A stretch of 64,000 bases of DNA from Lysinibacillus fusiformis (lineage in GTDB: Bacteria; Bacillota; Bacilli; Bacillales_A; Planococcaceae), in the NCBI RefSeq assembly GCF_007362955.1, contig NZ_CP041696.1:806001-870000 (forward strand), given 5' to 3'. This document shows, piece after piece, positions 28,234 through 36,722 of the stretch. Each line of letters opens with the position of its first letter. Position 1 is the stretch's first letter. The position numbers were made by a program, and so were the translations under genes. Under the pieces are notes generated by a model, which did not search any database, had not been told where the DNA came from, and saw only the letters and a program-made list of their open reading frames with translations.

Positions 28234-29166
28234 TCATTTATCCAAAGTCATCGTCTTCCATGCATTCTGTTTGACACCACAGTGGATAACCATCCCCTGT
28301 TCAATCACACCTATATAATTACCATCTGTATGACTATCAATCTTGTCAGAGTCCAAGATAATCTCAAATTGATTGCTTTGCAAAAAAGTAATTTCTTTAA
28401 ACTTAGTATGCTTCTCAAAAAAAACAGTCGCGAAAATAAATAGTAATTTTAAACGTGAAATGCCGTGAACAATCGTCACTTCAATTTTTCCATCGTCGGG
28501 TTTAGACATCGGTGAAATTTTCATGCCACCACCAAAATAGGGATGATTGCTCATAGCGACAAACCATGCCTGCTTAAAATGCCACTCTTGATCGTTTGTA
28601 CGAACTGTCACATCAAAGCGCTCAAAACCAAATAATCCTCTAACAACAGCAGCGGCATAGGAGAGTTTGCCGAGCCCTATTTTATTGAGATAATATTTAA
28701 GACGCGACTTATTAATGTACTTTGTAATATATGCATCGAATCCAATACCTGCATTATTTACAAATAGTTCATGTTGCATTGTGCCAAACTGAATCATACC
28801 TATATCCATCGATATTCCGGCTAATTCAGATTGTACATATGTCTCAATTTGTTTAGCATTTCGAAATATCGGGAAATATCGTGCGAAATCATTCCCTGAG
28901 CCTGCGCGTACAACGCCAATAACCATAAAGTCATTATGTACGACACCGCTGACAACTTCATGAATCGTGCCATCCCCACCGACAATGACGATGAGCTTTC
29001 TTGTCTGTGCGCCATGTGCCCATCGCCTTGCAATTTCTAGTCCATGCCCTTCGTATTCTGTAAAGGCAATTTCATAGTGTATGGTTAAATGTCGTTGCAG
29101 ACGGTGCCAAACTTTCTTTCCTTTCCCATTACCAGCTGCCTCATTTATAATAAATAGTACATGCAT
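28234..29166 (-). CDS. ytlR: Diacylglycerol kinase-family lipid kinase YtlR
   Basis: DAGK catalytic-domain protein (DgkB/YegS/LCB5 superfamily) that would phosphorylate a lipid or sphingoid-like alcohol at the membrane. The N-terminus VLFIINEAAGNGKG and the nucleotide motif IVGGDGTIHEVVSG near residue 62 are diagnostic. GSGNDFARYF follows and the C-terminal beta sandwich is intact (310 residues). It is four bases downstream of the NERD-protein gene ytlQ, whose last codons hold its GAGGA ribosome site. Substrate unknown; the housekeeping DgkB is a different paralogue. Confidence 0.88.
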   Translation of the reverse strand: MHVLFIINEAAGNGKGKKVWHRLQRHLTIHYEIAFTEYEGHGLEIARRWAHGAQTRKLIVIVGGDGTIHEVVSGVVHNDFMVIGVVRAGSGNDFARYFPIFRNAKQIETYVQSELAGISMDIGMIQFGTMQHELFVNNAGIGFDAYITKYINKSRLKYYLNKIGLGKLSYAAAVVRGLFGFERFDVTVRTNDQEWHFKQAWFVAMSNHPYFGGGMKISPMSKPDDGKIEVTIVHGISRLKLLFIFATVFFEKHTKFKEITFLQSNQFEIILDSDKIDSHTDGNYIGVIEQGMVIHCGVKQNAWKTMTLDK

Positions 29167-29169
29167 ACG

Positions 29170-30180
29170 TTAGTCCTCAGCTGATGGCTGTGATGTCTGT
29201 TGCCAAATATCACGATTAAAGGACGTCGTTTGTACATTATTTAAAATCGTTTGTGCAGCACGAATTTGCATATGCTTCATAGGAGAGGATACCTTTTTCA
29301 ACTGTTGCATCCAATCCCCATAATTGCGGTGATCCACAAATTGTATACTAAAGGACGATCCCGGATAGTCGAAATAGCCATTACGTGTTAATACAACTTT
29401 TCGAATGGGCATATCTATCTGATCTTGCTTAAATAACTGTGTTAAAACCGATTCCATACGGCTTAAATTAATCATAGGATTAAGTATTTTAAAATCCTTT
29501 GTCCCAACTTTTTTCACCCAAAACCGTTCGCTACTACCTACATACACCGCTTGATTTTCCGCCTCAAGCACTGTAATACAAATACATTCTGTTGGTGACA
29601 TTAAAACAACATCGAGTTCGATTGGGGCTTTTCGCACCTGTAAAATAGGATAATAAAACACTAAATAATTATCCGGCAAATTTTGCAGTAAAGTACGTAA
29701 TAAAGAGTCACGCATAAATCGAGGATCGACATACGATTTTTCTCGCAAAGTTGAGCTTGCCCATTTCATTTGGAAATGGAAAAATTGATCGATGAACATC
29801 CGCTTCAATTCGTGAATAGACTGCGGTGCATATACTATTTTTGGCTCAAAGGTTAACGTCGTTTCCTCTTCCGGAATAAAATCTTCCTCATTCACGAGCT
29901 CATTCGTTACCTCTATCTGTTCAATATCTTCTTTTATATCTTCCTTCTGACGACCAGTAAAAATTTTTCTGAATAACGAGAAGCGTACTTTTTCCTCAAA
30001 TGGCTCATTTTCTGTGTCATTGTCGACATGCTGCCACTCGCTAATTTCCTCTCCCGACTCCCATTGTCGTTTAACACGTTCCCATTGATTTTTCTTTAAC
30101 CGTACAAATTGTGTTGGATATCTAGCTAAATCAATTTGATAACGTGAAACATAATCTTGTATCTTCACTAATTGTGCCAT
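29170..30180 (-). CDS. ytlQ: NERD-like domain protein YtlQ
   Basis: A 336-residue protein with a basic, coiled N-terminal region (about 1-110). The NERD-like nuclease-related fold then occupies about 140-270 (YVDPRFMRDSLLRTLL, KAPIELDVVLMSPTECICITVLEAE). The family's nuclease-like Asp and Glu/Lys pattern is partly visible, but activity is not shown. It lies directly ahead of the lipid kinase gene. The B. subtilis neighbour at this place is ytlQ, and the match is by position and overall look, so the symbol is tentative. Confidence 0.7.
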   Translation of the reverse strand: MAQLVKIQDYVSRYQIDLARYPTQFVRLKKNQWERVKRQWESGEEISEWQHVDNDTENEPFEEKVRFSLFRKIFTGRQKEDIKEDIEQIEVTNELVNEEDFIPEEETTLTFEPKIVYAPQSIHELKRMFIDQFFHFQMKWASSTLREKSYVDPRFMRDSLLRTLLQNLPDNYLVFYYPILQVRKAPIELDVVLMSPTECICITVLEAENQAVYVGSSERFWVKKVGTKDFKILNPMINLSRMESVLTQLFKQDQIDMPIRKVVLTRNGYFDYPGSSFSIQFVDHRNYGDWMQQLKKVSSPMKHMQIRAAQTILNNVQTTSFNRDIWQQTSQPSAED

Positions 30181-30273
30181 TTTAAGGTCACTCCAATCTT
30201 ACTGCCCAAGTAAATCATCATCTTTTTTTATTTTACATGACGTTACAGGAGAAAACATCCATATTTTGCTCTA

Positions 30274-30332
30274 TAAAAAAAGAACTACCCTAAAACCTTG
30301 GTTCATAATCAAGGTTTTGAGTAGCACTTTTT
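30274..30332 (-). terminator. Terminator of pepV-dat
   Basis: Minus strand GTGCTACTCAAAACCTTG pairs with CAAGGTTTTAGGGTAGTTC with a few mismatches, then seven T. Confidence 0.75.
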
Positions 30333-30344
30333 AACGATTAACGC

Positions 30345-31199
30345 TTATTTCGCTTCGATTGAAATTGGTAATTTTGCCTCAAATGCATTTTGTAATTTGC
30401 GAGTCCATTCACCAGGAACACCAGCACCAATTTTATTGCCATCTACATCGATAACTGGCGTCACTTCTGAAGATACAGAAGACACAATGATTTCATCCAT
30501 TGTTAATAGGTCACCTTTTGTCATCGGCTCTTCAATGACTGGTAAACCAATCTCTGTTGCACATTTTAAAATAACTTGACGTGTAATGCCATTTAAGATG
30601 TAGTTATTTGCAGGATGCGTATAAAGTTTACCATCTTTAATACCATAAACATTGGCAGACGAACATTCTGTGACAGTTTCACCGCGGTGTAAAATCGCTT
30701 CGTAGCAACCTTTTTCAGATGCTTCTTGTTTCGCAAGTACAGCGCCAAGTAAATTTAAAGATTTGATGTCACAACGTAACCAGCGGATATCTTCTACTAA
30801 TGTTGCTTTTACACCTTTTTCGAAATTTTCGATTGAACGCTCGCCAGCTTTCACATTGCCTGTTAAGATAGCTGGTACACTCGCATCCGGGAAGATGTGG
30901 TTACGAGAATTCGTACCACGCGTAATTTGAAAGTACACATGACCTGTGTCTAAGTTATTTTTTTCAATTAAATCGTGTAATAATTTGTGTAAAACGTCTT
31001 TTGTATAAGGAATGACAAGACGAATTTTTTCGGCACTGGCATAGAAACGATCAATATGCTCTTGTGCTGTGAACATATTTCCGTTATATACTTTGATTAC
31101 TTCATAAATGCCGTCACCAAATTGGTAACCACGGTCTTCTGGTGATACTACAATAGATCCTTCTTCAACGATTTGATCATTCAATAATGAGTATGCCAT
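30345..31199 (-). CDS. dat: D-amino-acid transaminase
   Basis: PLP enzyme (fold class IV) that interconverts D-Ala and D-Glu with 2-oxo acids, supplying D-amino acids for the cell wall. It is almost residue-for-residue the classical Bacillus sphaericus enzyme. The PLP lysine is in WLRCDIKSLNLLGAV (Lys146 here, Lys145 in the mature numbering). The phosphate-site residues are in TECSSANVYG and the C-terminal ends SVSSEVTPVID. The open frame extends to 31205, but AAAGGATG seven bases upstream sets ATG 31199, giving MAYSLLND and 284 residues. It lies 27 bases after pepV. Its D-Glu/D-Ala output fits with the Asl gene nearby. Confidence 0.97.
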   Translation of the reverse strand: MAYSLLNDQIVEEGSIVVSPEDRGYQFGDGIYEVIKVYNGNMFTAQEHIDRFYASAEKIRLVIPYTKDVLHKLLHDLIEKNNLDTGHVYFQITRGTNSRNHIFPDASVPAILTGNVKAGERSIENFEKGVKATLVEDIRWLRCDIKSLNLLGAVLAKQEASEKGCYEAILHRGETVTECSSANVYGIKDGKLYTHPANNYILNGITRQVILKCATEIGLPVIEEPMTKGDLLTMDEIIVSSVSSEVTPVIDVDGNKIGAGVPGEWTRKLQNAFEAKLPISIEAK

Positions 31200-31225
31200 G
31201 TTCATTCATCCTTTTCATTTTCGAG

Positions 31226-32632
31226 TTATTTTTGCCCTGCAAGTTCAACAATTGCTTCTGCATAAATAGCTGCAGCTCTCACTAAGTTTTCAACAATAAC
31301 GTATTCATCCGCACGATGCGCTACATCTGGCTCGCCAGGGAATAGCATACCGAAAGCGACACCTTTTTTCATGACGCGTGCATACGTACCACCACCAGTT
31401 GATAATAGGGGTGTTTCGTAATCTCCAGTATGACGTCGATAGACACCAGCTAACGTTTGAATTAATGTATCATCTTCACTCACAAAATGAGGTTTTGAGT
31501 CATCTTGAATATCCAGAGAAAATCCTTTTTCTGCAGCTAAGCGTTGCGCTTCTGTCATTTTTTCATCAAATGGATACGTTACAGAATAGCGCATGCTAAT
31601 GACCATGTTGCTACCTTTCGTCACATCATAGGTTACAATACCAGGATTTAAAGTCGTTTTACCTGACATTTCGTCCTCAAACTGTAAGTCAAGGGCGTAG
31701 CCATAATGGTCATGATGAAATACATTTGCCACAAAGTCAACAAATCGCTTACTTACCTCTGTTGTCAGCTCTTGTTGTAAAAATGCTGCAAGATAAACAG
31801 CCGCATTGATGCCTTTTTCAGGCTCCATTGCATGAGCTGCTTTCCCTTTGATAGTTATTATATAGTGAGAACCGTCCATTAATAAAGAGCCTTCTAGCTG
31901 ATTTTTGCTTAAAAATGTTTGAAAATTCTGCTCCAATTGTAAAGAAACGAATTGAATTGTCGCTACTGCACAATCTGGTACCATATTTGGGCGCTTCCCA
32001 GCATTAAATAGTAGTAGCTGTTCTTTTGATGCATCCCCTATTTTATTTTGCGAAAACACAAGCTCTGCAATGCCCTTTTCTGCATTAATGAGCGGGAAAT
32101 CTGCATCTGGTGCAAAACCGATTGTTGGCATTTCCTCATGTTTAAAGTAGTGGTCGACACAGCGGAAGCCTGTCTCTTCATCCGTACCGATAATCATACG
32201 TATACGTTTGTTTAGTTGAATACCTGCGTCTTTTACTAGCTTCATTGCCATCCAAGCTGCGATCGTTGGGCCTTTATCGTCAATAGCACCACGGGCAAAT
32301 AACTTACCATCTGCAACCGTGCCGTTAAAAGGTGGGTATGTCCAGTTCGCTTCATCACCAACTGGCACAACATCTACATGACATAAGATACCGAGTAAAT
32401 CTTCACCCTCACCCATCTGTATATGTCCGGCATAATTATCAACATTTTTCGTCTCTAGTCCTTCAGATTGACCTTTTGCTAATAACCATTCGAGGGCCTT
32501 TAGCGGTCCTTCACCAAAAGGTACTTCTGTAGTTATTGACGTTTCATCCAGTACACTATTAATTTGCACAAGCTCCTGCAGTTCTTGTACTAATTCATCT
32601 TGTCTTTCCATTGCAGCCTGTAACCAATCCAT
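31226..32632 (-). CDS. pepV: Dipeptidase PepV (M20 family)
   Basis: Zinc dipeptidase/carnosinase-type enzyme that cleaves dipeptides in the cytoplasm, probably also cell-wall or D-Ala-containing dipeptides in this context. Motifs: GILCHVDVVPVGD, FARGAIDDKGPTIAAW (bridging Asp), GTDEETGFRCVDHYF (catalytic Glu pair), AHAMEPEKGINAA and a late LSTGGGTYARV with the zinc His region. GGAGGAGG supports ATG 32632 (468 residues); the six extra codons of the longer frame are not needed. B. subtilis counterpart is ytjP. Forms an operon with dat, a sensible pairing for peptide and D-amino-acid turnover. Confidence 0.92.
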   Translation of the reverse strand: MDWLQAAMERQDELVQELQELVQINSVLDETSITTEVPFGEGPLKALEWLLAKGQSEGLETKNVDNYAGHIQMGEGEDLLGILCHVDVVPVGDEANWTYPPFNGTVADGKLFARGAIDDKGPTIAAWMAMKLVKDAGIQLNKRIRMIIGTDEETGFRCVDHYFKHEEMPTIGFAPDADFPLINAEKGIAELVFSQNKIGDASKEQLLLFNAGKRPNMVPDCAVATIQFVSLQLEQNFQTFLSKNQLEGSLLMDGSHYIITIKGKAAHAMEPEKGINAAVYLAAFLQQELTTEVSKRFVDFVANVFHHDHYGYALDLQFEDEMSGKTTLNPGIVTYDVTKGSNMVISMRYSVTYPFDEKMTEAQRLAAEKGFSLDIQDDSKPHFVSEDDTLIQTLAGVYRRHTGDYETPLLSTGGGTYARVMKKGVAFGMLFPGEPDVAHRADEYVIVENLVRAAAIYAEAIVELAGQK

Positions 32633-32716
32633 TTCATGTACCTCCTCCAATATAATAAGATTATTCTACTCTTTACACTAAAAATTACAATCAACTTTTT
32701 AATGATCGTCTATCAA

Positions 32717-32902
32717 TTTCGCCTTGGCGTAATTGCGTCCGGATTTGAATTGTGCCTAAGTCTGCACGATGCAGATCAGTTAGCCGTTGTCGCTTGGATG
32801 AGGCGAATTTAGGCTAACATTCTAAATTCATTCCTTTCAAAATCCGTGACATCCACTGAAGGCTTTATCTTCATTCAGTAGGTGTTTGGACACCCACTGA
32901 AA
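32717..32902. repeat. Intergenic repeat family A, longest copy
   Basis: CGCCTTGGCGTAATTGCGTC at the left and TTTCAAAATCCGTGACATCC, then a short spacer and ACACCCACTGA at the right. Copies lie at 13362-13442 (internally deleted) and 20531-20805 (diverged). Fills the pepV-ytzE gap together with the ytzE leader; no gene is seen. Confidence 0.7.
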
Positions 32903-33100
32903 AGGAACCACATCGGTATTCATCTCACCACCTTCAGAAGTGGGAGTCTTCTGTATCTGCCGCTACGCTTTCGATACCAAAAACATCTGCTGAATAAAGA
33001 TAATTTATCTAACACTACCACATATAGCATCTATTTCACTATTTTCCACAAAATACGGTATAAACTTTGTGTATGATTTGTAAATTTCAATTGTATTCAC

Positions 33101-33129
33101 TAGAAAAACAGCTAGTTTTTTTATATAAT
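33101..33129 (+). promoter_or_regulatory. Promoter of ytzE
   Basis: TAGAAA, 17 bases, then consensus TATAAT, predicting a transcript with an unusually long leader (about 140 bases) before the ytzE ATG. Coordinates good to a base or two. Confidence 0.5.
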
Positions 33130-33159
33130 GAAGTTATCAGAATAATTGTTCTGAACATA

Positions 33160-33262
33160 AAAATTAGAAGAGGGGATGTCTAAGGCAGCAACTTAAGAGC
33201 CTAAGTGCACTCCGCACACATATTGTCGTCCGCTAGTCTTTGCCAAGAGAATTAAGATGAAG
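33160..33262 (+). promoter_or_regulatory. Possible structured leader RNA of ytzE
   Basis: This segment is much richer in GC than the surrounding AT-rich DNA. It has small stems ACTTA-agagcc-TAAGT (33191-33206) and GTGC-actcc-GCAC (33205-33217), and a TCAGAA/TTCTGA hairpin lies just before it (33138-33155). It matches no riboswitch class I know. It may be a regulatory leader or small RNA. Confidence 0.35.
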
Positions 33263-33275
33263 GAGTGGTTCATTT

Positions 33276-33497
33276 ATGAAACCAACTACTGATCGAATGC
33301 TTAATCGTATTAAAGACGTGTACATGTTTATTTTAGACAAAGGAACCGTGTCTACACAGGATTTAGTCGAAGAGTTTAGCATCACTCCTCGCACCGTTCA
33401 AAGAGATTTGAACGTGTTAGCCTTTAACGATTTGGTGATGAGTCCAAGTCGAGGCAAATGGACAACGACGAGTAAAAAAGTTAGAATGACGTCTTAG
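33276..33497 (+). CDS. ytzE: YtzE, short DeoR-type helix-turn-helix protein
   Basis: Only 73 residues, consisting of a DeoR-family winged helix-turn-helix (VSTQDLVEEFSITPRTVQRD, then LNVLAFNDLVMSPSRGKW) with no sugar-binding domain. The sequence matches B. subtilis YtzE, which also lies next to the pepV-like gene. AAGGAGTGG precedes the ATG. It probably binds DNA as a dimer; targets are unknown, and the divergent pepV-dat operon is the obvious candidate. A terminator follows at once. Confidence 0.88.
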   Translation: MKPTTDRMLNRIKDVYMFILDKGTVSTQDLVEEFSITPRTVQRDLNVLAFNDLVMSPSRGKWTTTSKKVRMTS

Positions 33498-33534
33498 TTT
33501 TTACGCCTAAAGCGTAAAGCATTTTTGTATGAGA

Positions 33535-33570
33535 AAAGAATGACCTTTCGTCGGGGTCATTCTTTTTTTG
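33535..33570 (+). terminator. Terminator of ytzE
   Basis: AAAAGAATGACC and GGGTCATTCTTTTTTT form a strong stem and T run. Confidence 0.85.
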
Positions 33571-33637
33571 CCTATTTACAGTATCTTTACAATCCGTTAC
33601 ACTCGTAACATTCTACATGTTGAGAGGAGGATTTTGT

Positions 33638-34819
33638 ATGAAGCTGTCCAAACTGTTTCACCCACTTGTGTGGATTATTTTAGGTGGGACTGTTTTTACG
33701 CGCATTGCGAGTTTTATGGCGATGCCTTTTTTAGCTATTTATCTACATAATGAAATTGACGCTACACCTTTACAGATTGGTCTGACAATCGGAATTGCTC
33801 CGTTAATTTCCACAGTAGGGGGATTCTTCGGAGGTTATTTGACAGATCGTTTCGGTAGAAAAAGTGTTATTTTGCTTACGATTCTCGTATGGAGCATTGT
33901 TTTCTTCGGCTTTGCGACCGCTCATACGATTTGGGTCTTTGTCGCATTAAACGCCTTAAATGGTTTATGTCGCTCTTTTTTTGAGCCTTCAACACAAGCG
34001 CTAATGATTGACTTTACACCGGCCGACAAACGAAAAAGACTATTTTCAATACGCTATACCGCTATTAATATAGCCGCAGTTATTGGTCCAGTTATTGGTG
34101 TATATATTGCTAAACTATCTAGTCCTAGCATCCCGTTTATGCTGACAGGTGCCATGTATATCGTTTATGCCCTATTTTTATTTTTCGTCTTAAATCGCTA
34201 CAAAATGCAGCAACAAAAATCAACAACGCCAACAAAAATCTTACACACCTTTACGATTCTCTTAACAAATCGTGTGCTGCTTAGCTTTATTTCAGGTGCG
34301 ATTTTAATAAATATTGGGTATTCCCAATTTGATTCAACGCTTCCTCAATTAATTGAGCTAAAAATAGAAGATGGTGCCAAGCTCTATTCTTTACTTATTT
34401 CATTGAATGCAGCGGTTGTCTTACTACTTCAGTTACCGATTAGTATCCTTTCAGAACGTTTCTCATCGAGAGCAACACTTCTTGTAGGTATTCTGTTCTT
34501 TGCAGTGGGTCTTATACTATTTGGCGCATCACATAATTATCCACTCTTTATAGCAGCTATGATAGTATTTACAATTGGTGAAATTTTCACCTTCCCTACA
34601 ATGAATGTAATGATTGATGAAATTGCACCAGATACCCAAAAGGCAACATATTTAGGTGCTTCACAATTTAAAAATTTAGGTGGCTTTATAGGCCCAATCA
34701 TTGGTGGCTGGCTACTCACTCATTATATTGATGCTTTGTTTACTGTTATTGCTATACTTGTCTTATGTAGTTCTTTGTTTTACAAAGCGAAATCAGAGCA
34801 ATCTTTCCCCCAAAATTAA
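33638..34819 (+). CDS. MFS transporter, multidrug-type
   Basis: Twelve-helix major facilitator of the DHA1/multidrug-efflux type, 393 residues. The loop 2-3 signature is GGYLTDRFGRKSVI and motif C-like glycines occur in AAVIGPVIGVYI. The second half repeats the pattern (SERFSSRATLLVG) and ends with LGGFIGPIIGGWLLTHY. The open frame begins at 33617, but AGAGGAGG seven bases before ATG 33638 gives MKLSKLFHPLVWII, the natural start. B. subtilis YttB is a likely relative. Substrate unknown. It stands alone after the ytzE terminator; a long hairpin lies just downstream. Confidence 0.82.
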   Translation: MKLSKLFHPLVWIILGGTVFTRIASFMAMPFLAIYLHNEIDATPLQIGLTIGIAPLISTVGGFFGGYLTDRFGRKSVILLTILVWSIVFFGFATAHTIWVFVALNALNGLCRSFFEPSTQALMIDFTPADKRKRLFSIRYTAINIAAVIGPVIGVYIAKLSSPSIPFMLTGAMYIVYALFLFFVLNRYKMQQQKSTTPTKILHTFTILLTNRVLLSFISGAILINIGYSQFDSTLPQLIELKIEDGAKLYSLLISLNAAVVLLLQLPISILSERFSSRATLLVGILFFAVGLILFGASHNYPLFIAAMIVFTIGEIFTFPTMNVMIDEIAPDTQKATYLGASQFKNLGGFIGPIIGGWLLTHYIDALFTVIAILVLCSSLFYKAKSEQSFPQN

Positions 34820-34829
34820 AATGCAAAAA

Positions 34830-34898
34830 ATTCGCTCACGTTCCGCGGGTAACCTGTGTGGTCTTACTTGCCCAATTGTCCCGCTGGAATGTTGCGAA
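34830..34898. repeat. Long imperfect inverted repeat
   Basis: AATTCGCTCACGTTCCGCGGG and CCCGCTGGAATGTTGCGAATT pair over about 19 positions, with two small bulges and a loop of roughly 27 bases. It is GC-richer than its flanks, has no T run, and could be an RNA structure or a repeat relic after the MFS gene. Confidence 0.5.
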
Positions 34899-35003
34899 TT
34901 ACATGTGAATAACCAATAATAGTTTACAAACCCAAAATGCTATATTTTTATTAGAGATTGACTGACCAAGCAGCTACAATTAACTGCTATACGCTATCAT
35001 TAC

Positions 35004-36509
35004 TTATTGCCCTGCAGCAACTTCATTATATCTTGAGTATCGATCTTTACCTGCGTTCTTCGAGTGGTATAGTGCTTTATCAGCTCTTTCAAATAAGCTT
35101 ATTTCAGATTCATTCATTTCTCCACAAATTGCGCCGCCCATACTCACAGACAGAACAGACCAACTTTGTATGTTAACGTCTTCATATTTTATTTGACGAA
35201 TTTTCTCCAAAATAGAATTTGCTAATTGTTCCAATTGATTTTCTTCGCTATCGTATAACACGACTGCAAACTCATCACCACCAAACCTTACAACAAATCC
35301 TTTCTTATTCACCTCTTGATTTAAAATTTTTGCTGTTTCTTTAAGTATCCTATCTCCTTCTGCATGACCGAATTGATCATTTACTTGCTTAAAATTATCT
35401 AAATCTATTAGTAATAAAGCTGGCTTATTCGCTTTTCTTTTTTTCAAAATATTGTCCATCTTGCTAATGTAGGTGGCACGATTATATACACTTGTTAGTG
35501 GGTCATAAGTTGCTAATTGAATCGTTTTAGACAGCAGACCATTAATCACTAACAGCATGATAAAGGACGTAATTAATGCAATAATGAGTATTATCCAAAA
35601 CTGCTTGGTATTTTTCGCTAGGGCCTCTATTTCCGCATGATTGTCATATTTCACAAAGATGACTCGTTTGGTAGACTCTCCTCGAGCTGTTTCAGCCTCA
35701 TAAGGTAAAAAACGATACGTCTCTATATAGCCGTTCTTTAACTTTTTTTGATATTCCGTCGACTGCATCGTTTGTTTAGCAAGCATATAATGATCCTGAA
35801 ACGTTTGCGATTGATTTTTCACAGTAATCCGCTTCGATTGTGAGTTAGCAAAAAAAACGCCTCCTGGACCAATTGTTTGCACTTGCAACAAATCATTATA
35901 TTTTTCAACTAAATATTGTGCGGTTTTTTCAAAATTGAATGTTTGATAAACAGGAAATTCATTTAATTTAATGCTAAGCTCTAGTAAGTATTTTTTGTCA
36001 GGTGTTGCTAAGTAGCTAAATTTACGATATTCCCCTGTTGTCGTTGAAACATCAATACCATCTGTGTAAAATCCACCACTTTCTCTTCGCTTATCCAATA
36101 AAGCAGAGAAGCGTTCACAACAGCTAAAAAAATCCAATCCTTTATCTTGTTTAAATGTCGTATAAATAACGGTATTCATTTGATCCAATATGTATATGTC
36201 CATACCATGCTCTTTTTTCATTTTTTCTAAATCCCATACAGCAAAGTTTGGATTTTTTTCATAATAAATGGATAATTCTCGTAGCTCTTGTTCCATCTTA
36301 TCTGAGATATCTTTATCAAAATAAAAATGCGCATTATCTACAGATTGCATATCAGTGAGAATATGATTTTCAATTAATGTTCGATTAATGGCTACCTGTT
36401 TCTCAATATCTGCCACTAGTATTTGTCTGTTTACGTAAGAAATTACGGCAACAAGTATTAATGCAAAGGCAATCAAAGACAGTAATAATTTTATACGCAA
36501 TTTTTTCAT
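35004..36509 (-). CDS. Membrane diguanylate cyclase (GGDEF)
   Basis: A 501-residue protein that would make cyclic di-GMP. TM1 is at about residues 7-26. An extracytoplasmic Cache-like sensor follows at about 28-305 and contains a CC pair in FFSCCERF. TM2 is at about 308-330, and the GGDEF domain fills the rest (LATYDPLTSVYNRATY, LLLIDLDNFKQVND, VVRFGGDEFAVVL). The active-site motif is intact. The RxxD inhibitory site expected five residues before GGDEF is absent (NKKG there), so product inhibition may be weak. No EAL or HD-GYP gene is in the window. Ligand unknown. Confidence 0.9.
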   Translation of the reverse strand: MKKLRIKLLLSLIAFALILVAVISYVNRQILVADIEKQVAINRTLIENHILTDMQSVDNAHFYFDKDISDKMEQELRELSIYYEKNPNFAVWDLEKMKKEHGMDIYILDQMNTVIYTTFKQDKGLDFFSCCERFSALLDKRRESGGFYTDGIDVSTTTGEYRKFSYLATPDKKYLLELSIKLNEFPVYQTFNFEKTAQYLVEKYNDLLQVQTIGPGGVFFANSQSKRITVKNQSQTFQDHYMLAKQTMQSTEYQKKLKNGYIETYRFLPYEAETARGESTKRVIFVKYDNHAEIEALAKNTKQFWIILIIALITSFIMLLVINGLLSKTIQLATYDPLTSVYNRATYISKMDNILKKRKANKPALLLIDLDNFKQVNDQFGHAEGDRILKETAKILNQEVNKKGFVVRFGGDEFAVVLYDSEENQLEQLANSILEKIRQIKYEDVNIQSWSVLSVSMGGAICGEMNESEISLFERADKALYHSKNAGKDRYSRYNEVAAGQ

Positions 36510-36570
36510 TTACTTATCCTCTAGTCATTTTACTTATCATTTTTTTCAGAATATTAAACATTTATCGTAC

Positions 36571-36611
36571 CTTGAACCTCTAGTCACTAGTGGTCTCGTC
36601 GAATCAATAAA
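36571..36611 (-). repeat. Short relic resembling an IS200/IS605 right end
   Basis: Minus strand: TTTATTGATTCGACGAGACC, then ACTAGTGACTAGAGGTTCAAG. It aligns with 44108-44156, lacking the second hairpin arm. Ends in TTCAA like that copy. Confidence 0.45.
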
Positions 36612-36679
36612 TTAAATAAAAAAATTTTATTTATATATCCTATTATACAGTTATCGGGATAAATATGTAATATGTATAT

Positions 36680-36714
36680 AAAAAAACCCGGTACTATATA
36701 TCGTATAGTACCGA
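36680..36714 (-). terminator. Terminator of murJ-rsuA
   Basis: Minus strand CGGTACTATA and ATATAGTACCG with GGTTTTTTTA following. Confidence 0.8.
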
Positions 36715-36722
36715 GGAATTGT

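Noticed and set aside
33174-33194. Mini-frame ATG TCT AAG GCA GCA ACT TAA in the ytzE leader as an attenuator peptide
   Set aside because: The GAGGGG box touches the ATG with no spacing, so it could not serve as its ribosome site, and no attenuator stem-T run follows.
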